A stretch of DNA of 64,000 bases, taken from positions 3,753,501 through 3,817,500 of the forward strand of contig NZ_CP083951.1 of the NCBI RefSeq assembly GCF_006440675.2. Reading direction: 5' to 3'. This document shows, piece by piece, positions 44,995 to 53,027 of this stretch. The notes below the pieces were generated by a model that was not told the DNA's origin, did not search any database, and was given only the letters and a program-made list of their open reading frames with translations. Numbering within the stretch: position 1 is the stretch's first letter; the number at the start of each line of letters is the position of its first letter. The translations under genes were made by a program, and so were the position numbers. The DNA comes from Mesorhizobium sp. B2-8-5 (GTDB lineage: Bacteria > Pseudomonadota > Alphaproteobacteria > Rhizobiales > Rhizobiaceae).

Positions 44995-46095
44995 TTATCC
45001 TTTGCGGTAGCGATGTGGGGTGAAGGGCAGGGACGCGACGTCGACCGGGATTTTCGTCCCGCGGACGTCGGCGAAGAGTTTCGTGCCGGGCTTGGCCAGC
45101 GAGGTGTTGACGTAGCCCATGGCGACGGGGTGCCCGGTCGAGGGGCCGAAGCCGCCCGAGGTGACGTGGCCGGCCGGATTGCCGTCGGCATCGATGAGCG
45201 CCGCGCCGGCGCGCACCGGCTGACGCCCTTCGGGCTTCAAGCCGACGCGCTTCTGCGACGGCCCACGCTCGATGACAGAGCGCAGCGCGTCGGCGCCAAT
45301 GAAATGACCCGAGGCCCGAACCTCCTTGGGAATCGCCCACATCAGTCCGGCGCTTGCCGGGTCGATTTCCGGCGTCAGGTCCTGGCCGTGCAGGCAAAGC
45401 CCGGCCTCGAGCCGCAGGCTGTCGCGAGCGGCAAGGCCGATCCACTGCACGCGCTCGTCTTCCAGGAGTCTGGCGACAAGATCGCGGGCATCCCTCTCCG
45501 GCAGGCCGATCTCGAAACCGTCCTCACCGGTGTAGCCGGAACGGCTCATGAACCAGTTTTGCCTTGGCTCGACCCCGTGCATGAAGAGCAGCGAGCCGGT
45601 TTCGGTGCCGGCCCGCGCAAGGGCTGCCCAGGCGTCCGGTCCCTGGATCGCCAGGAAGACGCGGTCAAGCGGCTCGACCTTGGCGTCGAAATCGGCGGAG
45701 AGGTCGCGCAGATGCTTCTCGTCCTCGACGGCGTTGCCGGCGTTGGCCACCACCATGAACCGGTCATCGCCCAGGCGCGTCACGATTAGGTCGTCGATGA
45801 TGCCTGCCGCCTCGTTGGGGAAGAAAGTGTATTTGGACTGCGAGATGTCCAGCGCGCCGGCATCGAGCGGGCAGGCGCGGTTCAACAATGCGATGGCTCC
45901 CGGACCGGCGACCTCGAACAGCTTCATATGCGAGATGTCGAACAGGCCGGCATGCTCGCGCGAGTGAAGGTGCTCCTTCATCACGCCGGGCGGGTAGGTG
46001 AGCGGCATCGACCAGCCGGCGAAGGCGCCGAAACGCGCGCCCGCGGCCTGATGCAAATCCTCAAGGGGTAGATGTCTGGTGTCGTCGCCTGTCAT
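44995..46095 (-). CDS. gcvT: Glycine cleavage system aminomethyltransferase, T protein
   Basis: Releases ammonia from the aminomethyl-lipoyl intermediate and transfers the one-carbon unit to tetrahydrofolate. 366 aa from ATG 46095. Conserved features include FAGWSMPLTYP, the folate-contacting Asp region with RACPLDAGALDISQSKYTFF, YTGEDGFEIGLP with the conserved Glu, and the C-terminal beta domain with GHVTSGGFGPSTGHPVAMGYV. It is the first gene of the operon, about 50 bases downstream of the riboswitch. Confidence 0.97.
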   Translation of the reverse strand: MTGDDTRHLPLEDLHQAAGARFGAFAGWSMPLTYPPGVMKEHLHSREHAGLFDISHMKLFEVAGPGAIALLNRACPLDAGALDISQSKYTFFPNEAAGIIDDLIVTRLGDDRFMVVANAGNAVEDEKHLRDLSADFDAKVEPLDRVFLAIQGPDAWAALARAGTETGSLLFMHGVEPRQNWFMSRSGYTGEDGFEIGLPERDARDLVARLLEDERVQWIGLAARDSLRLEAGLCLHGQDLTPEIDPASAGLMWAIPKEVRASGHFIGADALRSVIERGPSQKRVGLKPEGRQPVRAGAALIDADGNPAGHVTSGGFGPSTGHPVAMGYVNTSLAKPGTKLFADVRGTKIPVDVASLPFTPHRYRKG

Positions 46096-46145
46096 GTCTT
46101 CTCCAGAGTCGCACGCAATCGACCGCCGGCGGCGGCCTAATTCGT

Positions 46146-46325
46146 GCCCCTCTGTCTGAAGCCTGAGAGACTCGCGCCCCGTAACTCTGTCGGCAGCGCT
46201 TACACCTTCGGCGCGGGACGAATCCCGACTTTCCAGAGTTGTCTTTCCCGTCTACGGTTCTTTTGCCTGAGAGATTTCGGGCGATTTCCCCTTCGGCGAC
46301 AGCTTGCGCTGCTCTCTCCCGCAAA
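46146..46325 (-). promoter_or_regulatory. Tandem glycine riboswitch upstream of gcvTHP
   Basis: Read on the minus strand, the sequence carries two glycine aptamers in series. Aptamer 1 starts GGGAGAGAGC, has the CCGAAGGGG core, then TCTCTCAGGCAAAAGAACCG and GACGG. The linker and aptamer 2 start follow with ACTCTGGAAAG, the core GCCGAAGGTGTAAGC, and GAGTCTCTCAGGC...CAGAGGGG. These are the diagnostic conserved stretches of the gcvT RNA class. Glycine binding should switch on expression of gcvT-gcvH-gcvP. No clear intrinsic terminator is visible between it and gcvT, so the switch may act on translation initiation. Confidence 0.95.
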
Positions 46326-46554
46326 CAGGTAGGACTCAGTCACCTGAGCCCCCGACGCGCCATCCATAGCCCGTCGGCGACACCTTGTCACCTCCCAGCG
46401 ACATTTAAAGCGTGCCCTGCGTTTCGGCGATATGCATTGGCCGACAAGGCTTCGCTAACCACGCCGTTTGCCGGTTTCTCAAGACAATGCTGATAAAGCT
46501 CGGTGGGGTAATGCACTGAGTTCGCCGGCAGCGGGCGACAGGCAGGGACGGCAA

Positions 46555-47556
46555 ATGGGCGAATTGATCATGAGCGCTCCGGTGGCGGGGCTGACCTCGA
46601 AGAACAAGATCACGGCCGAAGACGTGACGATGCTGCGGCACGAGGTTTTCGCGGATGGCGTGGTGGGTCGCGGCGAAGCGGAGGCGCTGTTCGCGCTCGA
46701 CCAGACGGCGCGAGACAAATGCGGCGAATGGGCGCCGTTCTTCGTCGAGGCGGTGACCGACTACATCGTCCACCAGGAAAAGCCGGAAGGCTACATCTCC
46801 GAGCAAAATGCCGACTGGCTGGTCCGCACGATCTCGCGCGACGGCATGGTCGACAGCCGCACCGAGCTGGAGCTGCTGGTGCATGTGCTGGAGGAAGCGA
46901 AATCCTCGCCCGGCCAGCTCTCGGCCTACGCGCTGGAACAGGTCGCGCATGCGGTAATCGACGGCAAAGGCCCGTTGATGCTCGGCGATCTCGTACCTGG
47001 GCTGATCACCAAGGCCGAGGTCGATCTGTTGCGGCGCATCCTCTATGCCTATGGCGGCGACGGCAACATCGCCATCAGCAAGGCCGAGGCGGAGGTCCTG
47101 TTCAGGATCAACGACCGGACCGCGGCCGCCGAGAACGATCCGTCCTGGAACGACCTCTTCGTCAAGGCGATCGCCAATTACGTCATGTGCTCGGCCGGCT
47201 ACGAGCCGCCGACGCGCGAAGTGGCGCTGCGCCACGAGACCTTCCTCGACGAGGCAGGCCCGACGCTTGGCGGTTTCTTCAGCCGGATGGTCTCGGGCGG
47301 GTTCGCGGCAATCCTCGAAGCCTACCATTCGCCCGGCGATATCGAGGCGGAATGGGAAGCCAGGAACCGGGCCACCGAAGCGCTTGCCCGCCGCGCCGAG
47401 ACGATCGATGCGAGCGAGGCCGAATGGCTGGCCGAGCGCGTCGGCGGCGGCCAGCGGCCGCTGCGCGACAACGAGCGCGCACTGCTGACGCTGATCAAGC
47501 ACGCTTCGCCGGAAATCCACCCGGCGCTGAGGCCGCTGCTCGACAAGGTTGCTTAA
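46555..47556 (+). CDS. Hypothetical protein with internally duplicated helical domain, 333 aa
   Basis: ATG 46555, with GCAGGGA seven bases upstream (an ATG at 46570 is an alternative). I do not recognise the family. Two halves share a pattern: the first has ITAEDVTMLRHEVFADG, then GEAEALFALDQTAR, then WAPFFVEAVTDYIV; the second has ITKAEVDLLRRILYAYG, then AEAEVLFRINDRTA, then WNDLFVKAIANYVM. This is a clear internal duplication (roughly residues 15-115 and 145-240) of a helical module. A third, weaker segment follows. No signal peptide. Its stop overlaps that of the convergent GNAT gene, and it reads away from the glycine riboswitch. Confidence 0.75.
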   Translation: MGELIMSAPVAGLTSKNKITAEDVTMLRHEVFADGVVGRGEAEALFALDQTARDKCGEWAPFFVEAVTDYIVHQEKPEGYISEQNADWLVRTISRDGMVDSRTELELLVHVLEEAKSSPGQLSAYALEQVAHAVIDGKGPLMLGDLVPGLITKAEVDLLRRILYAYGGDGNIAISKAEAEVLFRINDRTAAAENDPSWNDLFVKAIANYVMCSAGYEPPTREVALRHETFLDEAGPTLGGFFSRMVSGGFAAILEAYHSPGDIEAEWEARNRATEALARRAETIDASEAEWLAERVGGGQRPLRDNERALLTLIKHASPEIHPALRPLLDKVA

Positions 47557-48005
47557 GCCTCCGTCGCGCCCGGTCGATGCCGGGCGGCTATCGTCTTACA
47601 AAGGATGACGTTGGAATGGCCTTCGGGCCATTGCGGCAACTCGGCCATGCGCTCGAAGCCGGCTTTTTCGTAAAGGCCCGGCGCCTGGAAGTCGTGGCTC
47701 GAAACCCATACCCGCCCGACGCCCCGGCTGGCGGCCTCGGCTGTGAAAGCATCGAGCAGCTTCTTGCCGTAGCCGCGGCCTCGATAGGTTTCATCGACCC
47801 ACATCAATTTGAGTTCGGCGGTTCCTGCCCACGAGTAGCCGGCGGCAATGCCGATCACGCCTCCGGCCTCGTCGCGGATCACGAAGATCAACCCCCGATC
47901 ATCATCGCAGCCGGTTTTGCGTCGGTTGTCGCCGTTGAGACGTTCCTCGAGGGCAGCCAATTCGATGGGCGACAGATCGTGCTCGGCCTGCAGGCGAGGG
48001 ACCAT
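47553..48005 (-). CDS. GNAT-family N-acetyltransferase
   Basis: 150 aa from ATG 48005 (MVPRLQAEH), which overlaps the stop of the upstream molybdoenzyme gene as TGATG. The acetyl-CoA motif A is RGRGYGKKLLDAF (Q/RxxGxG/A pattern, about 95), preceded by strand LKLMWVDETY and followed by YEKAGFERMAELP (motif B). The N-terminal half is short. Acceptor unknown. Coupled translation with the molybdenum enzyme is curious, but a functional link is unproven. Its TAA and that of the convergent gene share bases 47554-47555. Confidence 0.88.
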   Translation of the reverse strand: MVPRLQAEHDLSPIELAALEERLNGDNRRKTGCDDDRGLIFVIRDEAGGVIGIAAGYSWAGTAELKLMWVDETYRGRGYGKKLLDAFTAEAASRGVGRVWVSSHDFQAPGLYEKAGFERMAELPQWPEGHSNVILCKTIAARHRPGATEA

Positions 48006-48796
48006 CAAATCCCGCCATACCAGTCGTAGCCATTGTCCTCCCAGTAGCCGCCGCGGCCGCCGCCGACATTGGCAAAACTGTCGACCAGCTCGATCTTGTA
48101 GATGTATTTGGGCATCTTGTAGCCGAGCTGGCGCTCGACCCGCACGCGAAGCGGCGCGCCGTTCTCGACCGGCAAGGGCTTGCCGTTCAGGCCATAGGCC
48201 AGAATCGTCTGTGGATGGCGGGCGTCGATCAGGTCGATGGTGCCGTAATATTTGATGTTGCCGGACAGGCTTTGCTCAATGGTGTCGAGGCAGTGGAACA
48301 TGACGTAGCGGGCCTGCGGCTTGACCACCGCCTGGTCCAGCACCAACGACAGCGGCGTGCCGGTCCATTTGGCGATGCAGCTCCAGCCTTCGACGCAGTC
48401 GTGGCGCGTGATCTGGGTGCGGCTCGGCATGTTCTGGAGCTGCTCGCGAGTCAGCGACAGCGGTTTTTCGACGAGGCCTGAAACCTCCAGGCGCCAGTCG
48501 GCGAAATTGTTGGCGAGCAGACCCTTGTAGGTGTCGTCATCGGGCGCCGTGATGCCATTCGGCCGCTGCGGCTGGCGGATATCGGCCTCGGTGAATTCCG
48601 GCGCCAGCGCGTCGCGGCCGGCAAGCAGGCGCTGCGCGCGCCAGGTGAGGCCGTTGGCGTTCTCAAGGAAGCTGCGCAGGCCGCCACCGATGCCGAGGCC
48701 GCTGTCGAAGGCATCGCAACCCGACAGCGCGATCCCGGACAGTCCGAGGCTGCTGGCGGTCAAGAACTTGCGGCGACTGATTTGGAATTTTGCCAT
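48005..48796 (-). CDS. Molybdopterin-dependent oxidoreductase (sulfite oxidase/MsrP family)
   Basis: 263 aa from ATG 48796. A twin-arginine signal (SRRKFLTASSLG) is followed by an LSGC that could serve as a lipobox, so the enzyme is probably exported folded to the periplasm. The sulfite-oxidase-type Moco domain shows ITRHDCVEGWSCIAKWTG, with the Cys that would coordinate molybdenum, and LPVENGAPLRVRVERQLGYK further on. It is followed upstream in the transcript by a cytochrome b partner one base away, suggesting an electron route to or from the quinone pool. It resembles MsrP (methionine sulfoxide reductase), but the partner is not a typical MsrQ. Substrate undecided. Confidence 0.88.
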   Translation of the reverse strand: MAKFQISRRKFLTASSLGLSGIALSGCDAFDSGLGIGGGLRSFLENANGLTWRAQRLLAGRDALAPEFTEADIRQPQRPNGITAPDDDTYKGLLANNFADWRLEVSGLVEKPLSLTREQLQNMPSRTQITRHDCVEGWSCIAKWTGTPLSLVLDQAVVKPQARYVMFHCLDTIEQSLSGNIKYYGTIDLIDARHPQTILAYGLNGKPLPVENGAPLRVRVERQLGYKMPKYIYKIELVDSFANVGGGRGGYWEDNGYDWYGGI

Positions 48797-48797
48797 G

Positions 48798-49679
48798 TCA
48801 GGCGCTCCTCTCGCTCGGCTCGGCGTGCTTCGTGGGCGGGTCGGTGCGGTACCAGCCGGTGATGATCGAGCGCAGCTCGTTGATCGGGCCGGCGGCGAGA
48901 ATCATCAGGATGTGGATGACGAAGAAAAGGACGAGCAGCACCATGACGGTGAAATGGATGGTCCGCGCCGTCTGCCTGCCGCCGAGTATCTCATTCAGCC
49001 AGGGCAACACCGAATTCATGCTCGGCGACATGGCCAGGCCGGTGATGATCATCAGCGGCAGCAGCACGAAGAGCACGCCGCCATAGGCCATCTTCTGCAG
49101 CGTGTTGTATTCGCGCGTGTGGTGGAATTTCAGCTTCGCGTGATCGACGATGTCGCGCGGCAGCTTGCGCAGGTCCGACACGCGAGGGGCGAGATCGCGA
49201 CGGATATGGCCGTTGACCAGGCCGGCGATCAGCCAGACGAGCAGCGTTGTGGTCAGGATCCAGGCGAAGAAGAAATGCACGACGCGGGCGGTGCCGAGAT
49301 CGTAATAGGAGGGAATTGTCGCCCAGGCCGGGAAGGCGCGCGGCGTCTCTTGTCCCGGCGGCCCCGACCAGCCGAGCACGCCCGTGGTGTCGAAGCGATG
49401 GCCGAAGATTTCGGTGAAACCGCGCGGTCCGTTGGCGGTATTCTCGGCGCCGATCTGGAGGATGGTGTTGTTGAACTCGAAGCCGGACTGCTTGCCGACA
49501 TAGAGCTGCGGTCGCGCATTGAAGATCTGCAGACCGGAAAGCAGCATGAAGAACAGCGAGAAAGCCCAGAGCCAATGGGTAAGGCGGGTCCAGCCCGACT
49601 GGCGGTAAATGAGCGGCCCATTTTTCGGCACAGGTTTATCGGCCTCTGCTACCGGCTCGTTCCTGGCAATGGCTTCCAT
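48798..49679 (-). CDS. Cytochrome b561-type membrane subunit
   Basis: 293 aa; the start is ATG 49679 with GGAGA five bases upstream (a GTG at 49706 would add nine residues). Four to five transmembrane segments carry candidate haem b histidines: TRLTHWLWAFSLFFMLLSG (first helix), VVHFFFAWILTTTLLVW, and RTIHFTVMVLLVLFFVIHILMIL. A periplasmic loop of about 90 residues lies between the first two helices. It matches the cytochrome b/b6-domain family that pairs with periplasmic molybdoenzymes. Its stop lies one base from the molybdoenzyme start. Confidence 0.9.
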   Translation of the reverse strand: MEAIARNEPVAEADKPVPKNGPLIYRQSGWTRLTHWLWAFSLFFMLLSGLQIFNARPQLYVGKQSGFEFNNTILQIGAENTANGPRGFTEIFGHRFDTTGVLGWSGPPGQETPRAFPAWATIPSYYDLGTARVVHFFFAWILTTTLLVWLIAGLVNGHIRRDLAPRVSDLRKLPRDIVDHAKLKFHHTREYNTLQKMAYGGVLFVLLPLMIITGLAMSPSMNSVLPWLNEILGGRQTARTIHFTVMVLLVLFFVIHILMILAAGPINELRSIITGWYRTDPPTKHAEPSERSA

Positions 49680-49778
49680 CTTCGTCTCCGGCCCTGCACC
49701 GCTCACCGCTTACCGGCTTGCGTTCTTCCTCCCAATACGCCGTCAGGCAAAGCGTTGTTTCATGCGATCACGGATTTA

Positions 49779-50450
49779 TTACGGAGAACCCAGGCTGACA
49801 GCGAGATTGACCGCCGCGGCAACGATCACCGTGTTGAAGAAAAAGGTCAGGACCGAATGGACGAGCACGACCAGCCGCATCTGCGAGGTGGTGATGGCCG
49901 TGTCCGCCGTCTGTGCCGTCATGCCGATGACCGTCGCGAAATAGAGGAAGTCCCAGCCTTCCGGTCTTTTGCCGCCCGGAAAATCGAGGCCGCCGACCGG
50001 CATCTTCTTCTGGGTTTTCTCGTCGAGCTCGTCGCCATCCTTCCAATAGACATGCGCATAGTGCAGCGACGCCATAGCGTGGATGGTGAACCAGCCGAGC
50101 GGGATCGACAGCATGGCGAAGGCGAGCTGCAGGGGATGAGCGGCATCCTTCTGGTTGATGAGCAGGAACAGCGACACGATGGCGGCGCCGACGACAAAGA
50201 GCGTGACGGCGAAGATCAGAAAGACGGGCAGGTCGGTCGCGCGCGCGTTCTTGCTGAGATAGCGCCCGGTAAGGCTGGGCATCAGGGCCAGCACCAGGGC
50301 GATATAGCTGGCGAAGAACACATTGGCGCCGATCGAGTAGGGCAGCGGCGCGCGCAGCAACAAGGCAAGCAGCAGCGCGACGATGCCGATGGCCGCGGCG
50401 AGGGCGAACTGCATGTGCCGATGCATCGGCGTGTTGAGATCCTCACCCAT
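49779..50450 (-). CDS. DUF1345 membrane protein
   Basis: 223 aa from ATG 50450 (MGEDLNTP); the frame continues upstream through the neighbour gene without meaning. Five to six hydrophobic segments are visible, including AAAIGIVALLLALLLRAPL near the start and VLVHSVLTFFFNTVIVAAAVNLAV at the end. The conserved DUF1345 loop reads ASLHYAHVYW, then GWDFLYFATVIGMTAQTAD. Function is unknown for the family. It lies 26 bases after the YaiI-like gene on the same strand and about 100 bases ahead of the cytochrome gene. Confidence 0.9.
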   Translation of the reverse strand: MGEDLNTPMHRHMQFALAAAIGIVALLLALLLRAPLPYSIGANVFFASYIALVLALMPSLTGRYLSKNARATDLPVFLIFAVTLFVVGAAIVSLFLLINQKDAAHPLQLAFAMLSIPLGWFTIHAMASLHYAHVYWKDGDELDEKTQKKMPVGGLDFPGGKRPEGWDFLYFATVIGMTAQTADTAITTSQMRLVVLVHSVLTFFFNTVIVAAAVNLAVSLGSP

Positions 50451-50476
50451 GGCCCGAGGCCCCTGAAGACGTTGGA

Positions 50477-50944
50477 TCAGTCCGGTGTGACGGATTTCAA
50501 AGCCCGCCGCAAGATGCGGTCGAGCTCGCCGAGAAACTGCGAGCGGTCCTTCTGCGTGAAGCTGGCGTTGAACCCCCGGCTCTCGCCGGTTTCGCGCAGA
50601 TGCTGCTTGAGGTCGCGCATCGCCACCGCCATGCCGATGGTTTCCGGCGTGAAGGGGCGGCCGGTGGGTCCCAGCACATGCGCGCCGAGCGCCACCGTGC
50701 GCGCGGCAAGCGGAATGTCGGCCGTCACCACGACATCGTTGGCCTTGGCATTCTCGACGATCCAGTCGTCCGCCGCGTCGGCGCCCTTGGAGACGACGAC
50801 GTTGCGGACCATCGGATCGCGCGACGGCCGCAGGCCGCCATTGGAGACATAGGTGACGATGACGCCATGGCGCTCCGCGACCTTCTCGACCTCGGCCTTG
50901 ACCGGGCAGGCGTCGGCATCGACGTAGACAACGGGTGCGGGCAT
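50477..50944 (-). CDS. YaiI/YqxD family protein (DUF188, PIN-like)
   Basis: 155 aa from ATG 50944 (MPAPVVYVDADACPVK), with GGAAG six bases upstream. The UPF0178 marks are VDADACPVK at the start, then VSNGG, VVSKGADAADDWIVENA, VVTADIPLA and GRPFTPETIG. The conserved acidic residues suggest a PIN-like nuclease fold, but I know of no proven activity for the family. No signal peptide, so cytoplasmic. Probably co-transcribed with the DUF1345 gene. Confidence 0.93.
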   Translation of the reverse strand: MPAPVVYVDADACPVKAEVEKVAERHGVIVTYVSNGGLRPSRDPMVRNVVVSKGADAADDWIVENAKANDVVVTADIPLAARTVALGAHVLGPTGRPFTPETIGMAVAMRDLKQHLRETGESRGFNASFTQKDRSQFLGELDRILRRALKSVTPD

Positions 50945-51010
50945 CGTTACTTCCAAACAAACATGGGGCCGGCGTGTCAGCCAGCCCCATGGCAGAAATC
51001 GTAGGATTTG

Positions 51011-51580
51011 TCAGGCCGCCAAGGCGCCCGACTTCTTGGCGGTCCAGGTGGCGATATAGTCCATCAGGCCGGGGCTGAGGCAGTCATAGGGCTCCAGCCC
51101 GATCGACTTCAGCTGGGCGCGGATGCCGTCCATGCGGCTCGGATCGACACCGGATTCGATGATCGAGGAGACGAAGGCGGTGAAGCCCGGCGGCGACCAG
51201 CCATCCTCCTCGAAGCGCTCGGGATGGATGAAGGACAGGCCCTTGAAGGGATGGTCGCGCTCGACCGGGCCGTACATGTGGACGCCGCAGCTTGTGCAGG
51301 CATGGCGCTGGATGAGGGCCGAGGGATCGACCACCTTCAGCTTGTCGCCATTCTCGGTGACGGTGACGTCGCCGCTGCCGGCAACGGCAACCACCGAGAA
51401 GATGGCGCCGTCCGGCTTCCAGCATTTGGTGCAGCCGCAGGCGTGGTTGTGGGCGATCTGGCCCTTGACCTTCACCTTCACCGGATTGCTGGTGCACAGG
51501 CAGACCAGCGTGCCGCCGGCAAAGCTCGCGCTCTCCCTCGGCAGGCCATTGTCGATCTTCGGATGCAGTTTTTCAGGCAT
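51011..51580 (-). CDS. gfa: S-(hydroxymethyl)glutathione synthase / glutathione-dependent formaldehyde-activating enzyme
   Basis: Promotes addition of formaldehyde to glutathione. 189 aa from ATG 51580. The zinc-binding cysteines of the GFA fold are in place: [24 protein letters not shown] and [12 protein letters not shown]. Length is that of Gfa proper rather than the shorter general GFA-domain proteins. It lies 66 bases downstream of adhC on the same strand and supplies its substrate. The third pathway enzyme, S-formylglutathione hydrolase, is not adjacent. Confidence 0.95.
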   Translation of the reverse strand: MPEKLHPKIDNGLPRESASFAGGTLVCLCTSNPVKVKVKGQIAHNHACGCTKCWKPDGAIFSVVAVAGSGDVTVTENGDKLKVVDPSALIQRHACTSCGVHMYGPVERDHPFKGLSFIHPERFEEDGWSPPGFTAFVSSIIESGVDPSRMDGIRAQLKSIGLEPYDCLSPGLMDYIATWTAKKSGALAA

Positions 51581-51646
51581 GAGTTCCTCCCTTGTTGAAC
51601 CTGTGCAACTTCAGTCGCTGGCCATAGGTCGGCGACTTGTTTTTCC

Positions 51647-52774
51647 TCAGTAAACCACGACGCTGCGGATCGACTTGCCCTCATGCATGAGGTCGAAGCC
51701 CTTGTTGATGTCTTCCAGCTTCAGCGTGTGGGTGATCATCGGATCGATCTGGATCTTGCCTTCCATGTACCAGTCGACGATTTTTGGCACGTCGGTGCGG
51801 CCGCGCGCGCCGCCGAAGGCGGTGCCCATCCAGCTGCGCCCGGTGACCAGCTGGAACGGCCTGGTCGAGATCTCCTGGCCGGCGCCGGCAACGCCGATGA
51901 CGACCGACTTGCCCCAGCCGCGATGCGAGGCCTCCAGCGCCTGGCGCATCACCTTGGTGTTGCCGGTGCAGTCGAAGGTGTAGTCGGCGCCGCCGATCTG
52001 GTCGGCGCCGCGCTTGGTCAGGTTGACCAGGTAAGGCACGACGTCGCCGTCGATCTCCTTCGGATTGACGAAATGCGTCATGCCGAACTTCTCGCCCCAG
52101 GCCTTCTTGTCGTTGTTCAAATCGACGCCGATGATCATGTCGGCGCCGGCAAGGCAAAGTCCCTGGATGACGTTCAAGCCAATGCCGCCGAGGCCGAAGA
52201 CGACCGCCGTCGCGCCTTGCTCGACCTTGGCGGTGTTGATCACCGCGCCGATGCCGGTCGTCACGCCGCAGCCGATGTAGCAGATCTTGTCGAAGGGGGC
52301 GTCGGGATTGACCTTGGCCACCGCGATCTCGGGCAGCACGGTGAAGTTGGAGAAGGTCGAGCAGCCCATATAGTGGAACAGCTTGTCCTTGCCCATCGAG
52401 AAGCGCGAGGTGCCGTCGGGCATCAAGCCCTGCCCTTGCGTGGCGCGGATGGCGGTGCACAGATTGGTCTTGCGCGACAGGCACGACGGGCACTGCCGGC
52501 ATTCGGGCGTATAGAGCGGGATGACATGGTCGCCCTTCTTGACCGAGGTGACGCCCTTGCCGACATCGACGACGATGCCGGCGCCCTCATGGCCGAGGAT
52601 GGCCGGAAACAGCCCTTCCGGATCGGCGCCCGACAGCGTGAACTCGTCGGTATGGCAGATGCCGGTCGCCTTGACCTCGACCAGCACCTCGCCCTCGCGC
52701 GGCCCTTCGAGGTCCACCTCCATGATCTCAAGCGGCTTTCCGGCGGCAACGGCAACGGCGGCACGCGTTTTCAT
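51647..52774 (-). CDS. adhC: S-(hydroxymethyl)glutathione dehydrogenase (class III alcohol dehydrogenase)
   Basis: Oxidises S-hydroxymethylglutathione to S-formylglutathione with NAD. The start is ATG 52774 ([12 protein letters not shown]), preceded by GGGAGGAG. 375 aa. Zinc-ligand motifs are complete: [12 protein letters not shown] (catalytic Cys), GHEGAGIV, the structural [15 protein letters not shown] lobe, and [10 protein letters not shown]. The NAD-binding [12 protein letters not shown] and the class III hallmark region [12 protein letters not shown] are also present. Divergent from pccA, with about 250 bases between. Confidence 0.96.
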   Translation of the reverse strand: MKTRAAVAVAAGKPLEIMEVDLEGPREGEVLVEVKATGICHTDEFTLSGADPEGLFPAILGHEGAGIVVDVGKGVTSVKKGDHVIPLYTPECRQCPSCLSRKTNLCTAIRATQGQGLMPDGTSRFSMGKDKLFHYMGCSTFSNFTVLPEIAVAKVNPDAPFDKICYIGCGVTTGIGAVINTAKVEQGATAVVFGLGGIGLNVIQGLCLAGADMIIGVDLNNDKKAWGEKFGMTHFVNPKEIDGDVVPYLVNLTKRGADQIGGADYTFDCTGNTKVMRQALEASHRGWGKSVVIGVAGAGQEISTRPFQLVTGRSWMGTAFGGARGRTDVPKIVDWYMEGKIQIDPMITHTLKLEDINKGFDLMHEGKSIRSVVVY

Positions 52775-53027
52775 GAGGCACTCCTCCCAAGGCAATCTGT
52801 AAGTTTCAGCTAACGGCAAGCTGTTCGTGGGGAATGGCAGCCTGCCATCCGTTCGGCGTCACGGGCAAGCTTAGCGAGTTCCGCGCTGGCGGCCAACGTC
52901 TGTTGCGACGTTTTTCGGCGCGGTTCCTGCAATCGGCGCCAGCCGTGGGAGGTGGCCCCGTGGGCACTTGAGACGCGCCGGAATTGTCCATAGAACAGGA
53001 CCGCTTCGCCGGAGGAACGACATCCGA

